Shown here one piece after another: positions 46,901-58,900 of a stretch of 64,000 nucleotides of DNA. The DNA is from Trissonchulus latispiculum (Eukaryota; Nematoda; Enoplea; Enoplida; Ironidae). The notes under the pieces were generated by a model. It saw nothing but the letters and a program-made list of their open reading frames with translations. It searched no databases and was not told the DNA's origin. How positions within the stretch are numbered: position 1 is the first letter of the stretch; the number at the start of each line of letters is the position of its first letter. The translations under genes and the position numbers were made by a program. The stretch lies in contig JASAND010000695.1 in assembly GCA_030248195.1 (NCBI GenBank), positions 1 to 64,000 on the forward strand, written 5' to 3'.

Positions 46901-49900
46901 TCTGATTAGGATCAAGCTGAATTGTAGATAGAGTTGCTACAGTAGAGTTTGGTACGGTTTTAACTGCTTCTGAGGCAGGACAAACCGGTAAATCTGACAC
47001 AGAAATTGCCCCACCGTATCTTCCAACAGAACCAGAGCTCGTGGCTCTCATGGTTGACGCTCGGCCTAGGTAGCCGCCACCTGTTTCCTCTCTAGGTTCG
47101 GATACTGGAAAAACCGGCTTGCCTGAATCCAAAGGCTCTGTCTCCTTTGGTTTCACAGAAGGCAGGTTGGAATGAAGCGGCTTAGTTGGCAAGAGTTTGA
47201 AGTCAGTCGACTGATCCTCGTCAGCACTCAAGGTTGCATTGCTATCAGCCGATTCGCTGCTCTTTTTCTCGCGTTTCGGGTCTTTGCTGACAACAACAAG
47301 AACAGGAGGTTCTGGGAATTCTTCTGTTTTGATGCCAACTTTGCTGTCAAATGATTCAGCAGTCACGGATTTGCAAAGAAACGATTTTGACTCCCCTTTC
47401 GTCTCATTGGCCTGTTCAGTCTGTGGAATTGGATCTGTAATGGCGGGCGGCTGCAAAAGAGGCACAGCTGCTTCCACGGTTTCAGTTTCAGAGGCAGCCT
47501 TTTGTTCTGGAATATTTTCAGCGCCAACCGGTGCTGACTTTTTGTCTTCAGAGGAATCTTGCGCAGAAGGGGTTTCAGAATCTGCCACTGGCACGTCTTC
47601 GGATGTCGCCGGTGGAGTCTTGTCTAGAGGATGATCTGTCAAAATATCCTCATTCTGTGCAGCATCATTGCCACTAGAGATTACAGCAAAGCTGGGAACT
47701 ACTGTAGGTAACACAGAACTGGTCGCCACAGTGGTCGGTGCTGTTATCAGAGATTCCTTGACGACCATATCTGGCAGGGGCTGCATCTGCTGTGGGGAAC
47801 TTGTCACTGCGGCGATGTTGTGTGAGTCCGGCGGTATCAGTGGTTTTTCCGAAAACTCCACATGCTCAGGAGCTGCACATGAAGCTGAACTTTGACCCAT
47901 AGGTAGTTCATCTACTTCGGACTTCACCTTGGCATCTTCCCCACTTTCTGCAACCGTTAGGCAACCAGCGGGCTCTGCCGTCACCGGAACATCAAGCACG
48001 TCGTTAGACGCTAGAGACGTCGTTGATGGCGTATCAATAGCAGACTTAACCACACAGCTGCTCAGGGTATCGGGAACCACTTCAGGTGGAAGAGACAGGG
48101 GCGGAAACGTAGTGACGGGATTTGAGGATTCAGCCGCAGAAGATTCAACGTTATCACTGGCGGATATCATTTGCGTAGCTGCAGATGATAGCAGCGACTC
48201 CGGACCGCCGGGAGGACAGGAAGCCGACGGACTCGTTGCCACCGAAGTGTCGTCAACCTGAGTGTCCACTTCGCTCCCTGCATTCTCCTCTTCTTCTGAC
48301 TCTATGCCCTGAACCTAAAACAGACACAGTCTTGAAATGGGAAAACTGCTACACTATTGCGTAGAAACAAATATTTCTAAGCAACGTAATTTAGTCCGTT
48401 TAGGGATGAAGGCCGCCCAGAAACGTACATCGTCTTCAACAGTAGTGGATTGGAAAAGTAGATTTCTTAAAAATTGCTTAAAACGTGAGCAATTGGATGA
48501 GAATTATCCGATTTGCCGCCGGGCCAGCCAATGGTGTGTAGAGTTGTTTAGAATAGACAGACCATGACTTTGCTTTCACTGCACAGAGTGTGGAGCACGT
48601 CATATGATCTCACATAACACTGGCAGAAATATCCAAACCCTTAAACGCCGTAGTGTTGAAATTCCCTTATTATTTTTCACTTAAGTAATGAAAGATGAAA
48701 ATTGACTATAGCCCTGCTGACAAGGAATCAGAAAAGATTAGCACCTTGCTATTACTCTCAGCTTGTATTTTGCTGAACATAGGGTTGTCCTTGTTCGTCT
48801 CATAATATAAGCGGCAGTCTTCTGCAGTTCGAGTGGAAATAGATTCCGCTACCACTGACCAATCTTCAGTTCCATGCTTGACTAGAAGATCTCTAAGTTT
48901 GGTGATCTGATCTTCTGTCCATTCTGAGGAGCCTATAATTAATATAAACCAAAATAAATCCATAAACGCTGAAACAGACTGGAACAACTATTAAAAATGG
49001 CAATATCACCAAACAAAGCACCTAAAATTCCAAAATTTGCAATCGTAAGAGTTTTAGGAAACGTCATGAATCGGTGTTCAGACCATTTGTTTCAATACAG
49101 AAGGATACTTACCTAAGCATTATGTTGAACAATGTTATAAATGTATTGAATCTTTCGGCCCTAATCCCTATCCGTAAACCTCTCAAACTGATCCGTAAAC
49201 CTCTCAAACTGAGATCAGTTAAAGACAGGAACATACCAATTTCAGCAGTAGCCTCACTATCGCCGTTAAGAACAGCATCAACCTTTTGAGAGATTCTCTT
49301 GAAACATGACTGACAGCACTTTTGAACACCATCAATTTCTAAAAATAATTCCTAAAAGTTACACACCCCTACTGAATCACACTCAGTGGCAAAATAATTT
49401 TTTTTACTATAGTCAGGTTCCCAAAAAATCACGAAACAGTTTTTTGCCCGTACTCTCGCAAACTTAGGTGGGCTAGCCCAACTAGGGTATATATGAATAG
49501 GGCTTAGCCTGACCTTTACCCCCTAGCCTAGCTCATAGCTATCTAGAGTAATTGAAAATTTCCGTGATTTTTTTTGGGAAATGATTCCCAAAAAAAATCG
49601 CTCCCATAATATACAACACCCCATTTATTAATAACAGTTTTATTGCCCATATATAGCCCGTAACTAGCTAACATTATAAGATACTAATTGGAACTGTAGC
49701 GTCCACCCATTCTACAGTGACATGCTTTTACAACGTAAGCCTGCCCTGACTTGGTGCGTCAAGGGTTGTGAGTTGAGGCAACTTATATTTCACCAAGGGA
49801 ATAATTACGATGACGTTTTCTGCACTTTTAGCGTGCTTTCAATTAATATTTTATGCACACAAAACGTGCAAAAGATTTATCGGGATAGTTGTGACAACAC

Positions 49901-52900
49901 TGAACATCACTAACACAAACCTTCTGAGCAGTCTGCCATGCTAGGACTATCGTAAAAACTTTTCTAAACCTAGCATATTATTGTATGTTCTGGCTTAATT
50001 ATACTAAATAATCGTTACTAGGTTTTCAGAATTATCGGCACGTAACGCATATTTTGCAACATTTGTATTGAGCCCGCCTAGACCAACGAAAACGAGCTCA
50101 GGTAGGGGTATGAGTAGATTGAATAATTTTATGGCGCTAAACGTTCTAAAACAACGCCAATAGGGCCATATGCGTGATTTTAGAGAGTAGAATTGCCAAT
50201 TTCAGCGAAGTTCAAAGTGATTTTTTATTTGGGAACTTGTTCCCAAAAAAAAATCAGGTAGCCCAGGACGAAGCATGAGAGCCAGCAGAGCTAGAATATG
50301 TGGTATCGTGAGCACTTTAGTGTCTTACCTACCAACCATAATTAGGGACTTAAGAAGTTTTCCCTTACTGCTTTGAGACTGATTTTCCAAGTTCAAGTCA
50401 AAACTTACATAGAGGTCATTTTGGGGTGGTAGTCTTTGGTCTGGCGCCTAGGCTACTCGAGATGAGCTATATAACCCAAACTAATACATTATCTGGCTAA
50501 GTTTCTACTCTTGGAGGTCCAAGTTTGGCTCGAACCGGCGGAGGAGTTGGAGATTGGTTGATTTTTTTTGGGAACCCGACTATATTGTTGGGGACCAGTT
50601 TGTGATGAAAAGCGGAGCCTGAGATATACACATTAAACTAACAACCAAAAATGTTTCTTAATAGTAGATATATTTTAAAATAAGGGAGAAATAAATAAAG
50701 AATTTGGAAGGGGGGGCGTGGGGGGGGGGGGGGGGGGGCGCGGGGGGGGGGGTTTGGTGGGGGGAAAAGAGGGGGGGAAAGACGAACAGTGCTAAAAATA
50801 CAAATCAAGATTCTTGTTGGACATCCTCCATTGATTATTCAAATGCAAACTATATTGAAAGAGAAATGTAATCAGACATAGTATATAATTGATTTTTCCT
50901 TGAAGCGTTATTGAAAACATTCACCCGTCGGGCCAAACGCCTCAAAATCGGCAACCTGGCAAATTGTATAAACAGCATTTACCATCCACTTTATTATCTT
51001 GCTCAAAAGGTCGACTCATGTTCCAACAGAGTTAGTTACAAACGAAAGCAGAAAGATAACGAAGAAACTGAAACCAGAAACCGAGACATGGAGAAAATAT
51101 AAAGTTAAATTAGATTAACTTTAATTGTAGTGGTACTGAAGTTTTCGAAGTTTCGTTCAGTCTGTCTTTAAGGTGCGGGTATCCTTTTGTGCAGTGCTCT
51201 TGTGGTGATTATTTAAAACGCTATAACTTTCGGTATTCGCTATAACTATAATTCTGGGAGATGGAAAGAGCTTTATACATCGTTTTAAATTTTATAATCT
51301 GGACATTCACATGAGCATACGAAACCAGCAAAATTACCAAAAAAATAGCAAAAGTTTTATATACTGACATCTGACAGGCTGAATATGACCAAAAATTTTT
51401 GAATATCGATTTCTGAAATTGTAGAACCAGCCAAATTTCTTCTTGTGCCATGATGTGAAGGACATGTGGGCTGAGGGACCGTTTTTTGGATTTGGCTCAA
51501 CACGATTCAATACTCCAGAAAATCCAGTAAATGTGCTGTTACACGAAATTTGGCAACTTTGTATTCAGTTTTCTCACAACTCCCAACACGAATTTCGTGA
51601 AACTTCGCCAAATTTGTCGAACTTCGCGAAGGAGTTTTCGGTAAGTTCGCGAAAGTTGGGGATTGAATTAAAAGTAAAATTGTAATTTTATTCGCTCACA
51701 GGACTTTTTGCTGTTTATACTATGGAGAAACTTCTGAACTGAAAAAAACTTCGGAAAAAGCTTTCGCGAAATTCACCAAAATTGACGAAGTTTCACGAAA
51801 CACATGAAGTTCGCGAAAAATGCGAATTTCGCAAAAAATAATGTTTGTTGATCTGTACAGCAATAGCCCGCAGAAACACGGCCAATGTAAACAACGGAAA
51901 GTTGAATCTCCGTTTCTCCGTTCTCCCATTGCTCTGCTGAGCAGGAACCGAAAAAGGTGAAGCAGTCCGTTTCTTTCATCGAACCGATACTCCGTTGCTC
52001 CATTGGAGCAGGACCCGGCCATTACAGGTTCACTGAGAAGAAGGAGTCAAAGCCTATTTACTGTCATGCTGCAAGCAAGACAGCTTATAGTTAATGCACA
52101 CAAAGACAAAGAAAAAATATGTTGCAGATACTTAAATAAACATGAACTGCAACGATAAAAATGAACGTACTGGGGTTGCCGTTTTCGAACAAAACTCATG
52201 TAACATTTCTGACAAATGCGTAGATCGGCCACCTCCTGGTCCCGATCAATCCCATAGAATTCAAAAATAGCTCTGGTCAGAATGCGACCGCCAGCAGAAG
52301 AATCTATTTTAGACTTGCAGATGACACAGAAATGCTCAGGTTCGGCTGAAAAATTGAAAACAACAGGGAAAATTTAAGTAGGTCGCTAAAAACAACAAGT
52401 AAGATGAGAACAAAACCAAAATATACATCATTCACGATTGTATGAAATCCAGGCCAATAATACAGAAAACGATAAACTTACGAGGAGGTTCCGCGGCAGT
52501 AGTGTCTTCAGTAGTATGAGTTTCATCTTTCTGCAGAAAATCCTCCGGTCGAGGCATCTAAATAATAACAGCAAACAAACTATATCTGTTATGAAAAAAT
52601 CACATTGTACACAATTGCTCGAGTGCAAATCTATAGAGCTATGACAAACTACGTTAACGCATGTGAACATTTTCCTACATTAATGATTTCACAATTCGCA
52701 ATAAAATACTTACCACAGGTGGCCGATAAATTTTTGACGACTTATTTCCTTTCCTTCGACGAAGCAGTTGCTTGAAATTTTCACGTTTCTTTGACAAATA
52801 ATAATACTGGACACAATCCAGGGTTGTCTGAAAAACAATATTAAAATCTAGTAAAGTACGTACGTATCCTGTATTCGCTAGCTACAACGTCTATGAGTTC

Positions 52901-55900
52901 ACGACTTTAAAAGATTACTTAATCGATGCCTAAAACAAAACAGTCATCAAAGAGTATGCCACTAGACAAGCTCTCTGTTATCAGATCAGAAACTATGCTC
53001 TGCTCGCTAACGGTCCACCACCACCCGCAAATCAGTACCTAGTCGAAACGCGCTACGCTCAAACGCTCTATGTTTAAGCTCGAAAACACAATCATTGTGT
53101 TAGCGAATTTCGTGCCTGCTTCGAGCTTTAGAATTCAGTATACGTATACAGCTAAAAAGGATCTTGCAACAGTTCACCTTTTTATCCAAAAATGCTGCAA
53201 TCGCGGCAAAATTCTTTCCATATTGCACAAATTTTTCACGAAATAACTGCTTTTCCTCAGATGACCAGATCTGTCGAAACAGCGTCAAACGATCAGAGTG
53301 CTCGCTCAGCGGATCCTTGACCAATCCATTAGTGTTCAGATACTGATAGCGAGTGCGAGATCGCGCGTCAAGAACAATTGGTACAACAACTGCATTGTGA
53401 CGAATGCGTCTGTCCTCTTCCTACAAGCAGGGATAAATGTAGTAGTTTAACACTTAGTACATAATTGATTGTAAAATCAAATTGACAAAACAACATAAAG
53501 CTTTACGAATCGCCCCACGCACCTGACAAAATAATTAAAGGATTGCAACAATGGAGTTGCCTACTATAAGCGTATGCCACGTAAATCTATTTTCGAAGTG
53601 TCACTTAACCTTCACCGAATACTTAACGAAAAGTTGAAAATGTACATAAGACCAGACCTCTTAAGGTGGTGATTCATTTTGGAGATATCAACTTTGAGCA
53701 ATTATTCCTTATTCATTATTTGAAATTAGGAAGCCATTTTTTTTTTTTAATCCCGAGTAAATCACGCCTTGTTAGTACTATATGTCTTTTATTACATAGA
53801 CGTGATTTGCCCCGCGGCCGCCCAACCCCAATGTCGCGTCCACATACAACAGGTATCAAAATGTAACTTCACATTTTCGCTTTTTATTGAATACAATGAA
53901 ATTAATTTTGGTTTTCGAAAAATTTTTCAACGGATTTGAAGAAGTGCAATTTTTCAGTTTTTTGCAGGTTGAAGTAAATTTTTCAGTTTTTCTGCAGACT
54001 GGAGTAAAGTTTTTCGTGAGACATCGGTTACAAATACCTTTATCATACAAATATCCCAACCTCGATACCTCTATCAAATAGCTGGGGAACCTTTTTAATT
54101 ATTGTAAAGTTGCTCTTCGTTATAGAGAAATTAGCTAAAACGTAAACGCAACCTGGATTTTGCTTACATTTTCCAACTTAGGCAAGCGACTACTTTAGCA
54201 AGAAAACAGCAATCGGGGTAAAGAAAAAAGGGTTCCAGGGCATTTTTGCGTACAACACAAGTGCTAAGTCGCAGCCGTCTGGGCCGCATAGTACATTCTC
54301 CACAATCGCTGGAAAACATTTGGTCGTGTTTTTGCAAAAACTACATTTTCTATGATAGCAGCCGTCAAAATAAGAAAGTTGGTTATATCTCACATAGAGA
54401 AAAGCTAGAAACTTGTTTCAGAAAGCAAAATGTAGAGCACAACGAGATCTTTCGAATGAATATAATTATAACTGTGGAACTGCTGTCCAGGGTTTTTTTG
54501 GTCGCCGAACTTTAGGCCAAATGGCCTCAACGACCCAAATTTTCCAGGCCATCACCCAAAAAATTTAGGCCATCCAAAGTTTGTTAATTTTTAGGTTGCG
54601 GCCTGTTGTGCACAGCACATTGTTTAAATTACAGTTATCATGTAATTCATGCGTTATATATATATATATATACAAGTAGGAAAAATGCTCCTTGCAGTCG
54701 CATGTAAAATGCAATATGAGCTATGATGGTCAACATTTAAATATGTCAAGGACAAGATTTAAAACGTCTAATATGAGCCAGCATCGAAATCGGTAAAGGA
54801 CAAGCTGTAACTGGCTAATATGAGCCGCCACGTTTCTCTTGGGCTCATATTGACGCTCGCTGCAGTGGTTTCAACGGCTTGACATCACGACGACCTCTTA
54901 CCATCTTGCCTACAGACTCTTTACTTTTATTCCCAATCCCAAGTCTGAAAAAATCCTCACCGTCTTGCGTAATGTCATTAGCTTCATATAATGTTTGGTT
55001 ATAGGTATCCTGTCTGAATCTAATTTCACTAGCTCAAACACCGCATTTAAGGTATATATGTGAACACTTTAAGCAGCTAAAGTTCTCCCCTTTAAAGTTG
55101 AATTAAGTGGAATATACATTTGGTATATACCAGTTTGCTAAATCATAGACACACACTGCAAACTAGATACAAATGCATAAAGCTCCAGTAAACCGGCATT
55201 CTTCAAGTCTTCAGTACTGGCTTACTGTACACAGCACTTATTATATCTTTACTTTACTTATTGTATCAAGACCAGACGTATATATGTCATGACAATTACG
55301 TGTACATGCGAATTTGAAAAGTGAAAAATAGTTAACTCAACTTATATAGTATCCTCGCGTCAATATGAGCCCAAGAGAAACGTGGCGGCTCATATTAGCC
55401 AGTTACAGCTTGTCCTTTACCGATTTTGATGCTGGCTCATATTAGACGTTTTAAATCTTGTCCTTGACATATTTAAATGTTGACCATCAGAGCTCATATT
55501 GCATTTTACATGCGACTGCAAGGAGCATTTTTCCTACTTGTCCTTCTTCCAATTTTTGGGAGCGCTGCTCTTAGGCAGAAGTAGTCTGCAATTTATTACT
55601 CCCAGAAGATTCTCTATTCCAAACAATGACCACTGTCTTCGGGGGTTTGACCACTGGTCAATAGGCCACCTAGACCATAGTGACCAGTGGTCACTTCCGT
55701 CGGTTCTGAAAATATGCTCATTGAAACGAGCGTAGTCGATTTACTATATATGCCCCCAACCAAAATCCCGAAAAACGCTGTTTTAGGGGTTTGACCATGG
55801 TAATAGGCCACCTAGACCATGGTGACCAGTGGTACTTCCGTCGGTTTCAAAATTTATTGAACGAGCGTAGACGATTACTATATATGCCCCCAACCGAATC

Positions 55901-58900
55901 CCCGAAAAACGCTGTTTTATGGGGTTTGACCACTGGTCAATAGGCCACCTAGACCATAGTGACCAGTGGTCACTTCGTCGGTTTGAAAATTTATTGAAAC
56001 GAGCGTAGTCGATTTAATTAGCCCCCAACCGAAACCCCGAAATACGCTGTTTTAGGGGTTTGACCACTGGTCAATAGGCCACCTAGACCATATGACCAGT
56101 GGTCACTTCCGTAGGTTTGAAAATTCTCATTGAAACGAGCGTAGACGATTTACTAATATGCCCCCAACCAAAATCCCGAAAAACGCTGTTTTAGTGACTT
56201 TTCCATCTTTGACCCTAACTTTGACCCTGGGCGAGGTGCCACGGGGCATTGACCAGTGGTCACTTCGGGCGGTTTCGGCAGTATCTACGTGTTCAGCGAC
56301 CCCATTACTATATTGGGCACCACAAATGGCCGAAAATAGCCGTTTTTACGGACTTTTCCCAACTTTGACCCTGGGCGAGGAACCACGGGCGCCATGGGGC
56401 CTGAGGGTCACATCCATCGGTTTCGGCAGTATGTTCATCGTTTTCAGCGACCCATTTACTTATCGACCACCAAATGGCCAAAAAATCTATTTTAGACGAC
56501 TTTTTGACAATTTTTTGTGTTGGGACCTCGAAAAATTTCTAAGTCCAAACGTCGATTTTTCCATTTTTGACCATCTGTAAAAATCGACCAGAGCGAAATT
56601 CGAAATCAAACATAAACTTGATACAAACTAATATCAAAAATTAGTATAGAAAAATTTTTCCTGTGGGCCGTTTGAAAAATCGGTGTGCGCAAAGATCGCC
56701 CTATAAAAGTGGGCGATACAGAGAAAAAAACCCCACTTTTAAACTTGTATCAAAAAGTCGATTTTTTCAAAGTTCAATTTTTCCGGACAAGTTTGGTATC
56801 ATTCGAAAGCTCTTGGCCTGGAGATTTCAAAAATGTAAACTTTAGCTCTCAACTCCCTACCGTTAATTAGTTATGGCTAATTAACAGTTTCCCTAATCCG
56901 CAAAGTGCCTTTATAGCTCATTATTATGAGGGGCGCTCCGCGCACCCTCATGATATATTCAAAAATCGCGATAAAATATAAACTCATAGAAATAAATGAA
57001 ACTGAACTATTAAAATAGCATTTCTTCGATGAAATCCATATAACAACAAAAGAAATTATAACCTGAAACTGAATGTGAATACATGCAAATAGAATGTAAC
57101 TAGCTGGCGGCCGGCGTAGCCCAGAAATACAAGTAAAAATGTATAAATTCGCGCCGAAGGCGCGAAAATTTTAAAAATCACTAGTTTTACTTAAAAATCA
57201 AGAAAATTTTATTGGGCTTTGGCGAAAAATTTAGGCCATGGCCTAAGCTATGGCCTAACAAAAACCTTGCTGCTGTCAAACTGACCGAAATTGGCAAAAA
57301 CTGTCCTGAACGCAAATGCCGAATTTTTAAAACAGGACTGCGCGGAGGGTGTCAATGTCAAAATGCTAAAAGATGTTATTTTGGAAAGTTTCATCAAATA
57401 TTTTCATCTTGATATGAGCCTTCAACCAACAACACGTGCCCAAAAGGAATCACAACCTTTAGTGAATTAATTAATTAATTAATTAAATCAGGCTTCAGCA
57501 CAGCAATGCAGCATCAATTTAACTAACCTCCTGATCTGTTAGAGTGATCGTTGAATGGGTGTCCGGTTCATGTCTTGCAGAAAGCATACCACTTCTAGTC
57601 TCAATTCTGTAAACAACCGGAATCTGATATAGTTGTTGTATAAACAGTAATAAAAATACTGCGGGCAAAATCTAGTACAGAAAACAAAAGATAACATTGG
57701 CAACCAAAAACTCCATAAAAGATGTTTACCTTGTGGACCGCTCTCGTTCTTCTCGGTGTTTCTTAATTTCCGGAAACACCTTTTCAAACAGTTCTCTGTT
57801 CTTGACATCTCTTGCTCTGCATAACACAAAAAAGCAAAGTAATGCACTCACTCCTAAAAAGAGTTTACAATAAGAAGAGTACGACACCGTACCCTTCCTA
57901 GTGTTTTCTAGTTTCCAAATGCTCGGCACATTAAGACCGAAATCTAACAGTTAACCATGTGTTTATATACTTGTGAACTAAAACGCATCTGATCGGCTAA
58001 TCGCCTACCTTATGTCAAAATTGTCTTGTTATTGTCAAAATTATAAGGTGACCAAGGCCGCACCCAGGGGGGGTTCAAGGGGTCTAGACCCCCCCCTTTT
58101 GGGATGACAAAATGAAAAATTTTTGATATTTTTACGGCAAAAACAGCTATTTATAAAAAATTTTTGCGCCTTCGGCGCGAACATTTCCTTTTTGAAAGAA
58201 ATAAACGTCCAATGTACTGTTTTTTGGCAAAAATGCAAAAATTCTTCAACTTGCGTTTGACCTTGGACCCCCCCCCCCTTTTCAAAATCCTGGGTGCGGG
58301 CCTGAAGGTGACCCCACTGTTTTTTGTGTTTTTTGTGTTGTCGCACACTTTTTTAGAAAAACACTGAAATTTTAAAAACACACTAAAAAGCACACTCAAA
58401 TGTTCCACCCTGAAGGAGCAAATTTTACAGATTTTAAGCATACTTTTTAAGTTTTTCCAAAAAATTTTGCACCTTTGGCGCAAATATCATCTACAACGTA
58501 TATTCCTGTTTTTACTTTGCTTCTCGTTCGGGCAATAGTGTTAGTGTAGCCTTCATTATTCTAAGCAACGCTGCCATTTGGGACTGTATAGGTATATTAT
58601 TCTACGAAATTATGTTTCCAAATTCAAGAAATAATGGGAATAAAATATACTGTCGAAAATTTTTGAAGAATTTCAGACCAAAAAGTTCAATTTTCAAAAA
58701 ATTCTCAACGTCTGGTGGGCTCCGCCCCCCAGACCTGCCATTGTAGCGCAAAACGACGTCTTCAACGCAAATATTTAACGTTCAAAACATTGAAATATCG
58801 TTTATACAGGCTAAGCAAGCAATATGTTTTGCATTTCTTCTGTAACAAGCGAAAAATGCTACGTATAGTTATAAATGCTGTAAAAACCGTTAAAAACGTG

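Noticed and set aside
43994..48261. Many plus-strand ORFs of 60-130 codons opposite the large NCoR exon
   Set aside because: Shadows of a long open exon with biased composition.
50911..51102. Plus-strand 63-codon ORF (RRAKRLKIGNLAN) as the missing NCoR exon
   Set aside because: Wrong strand, no cysteines and no matching splice phases.
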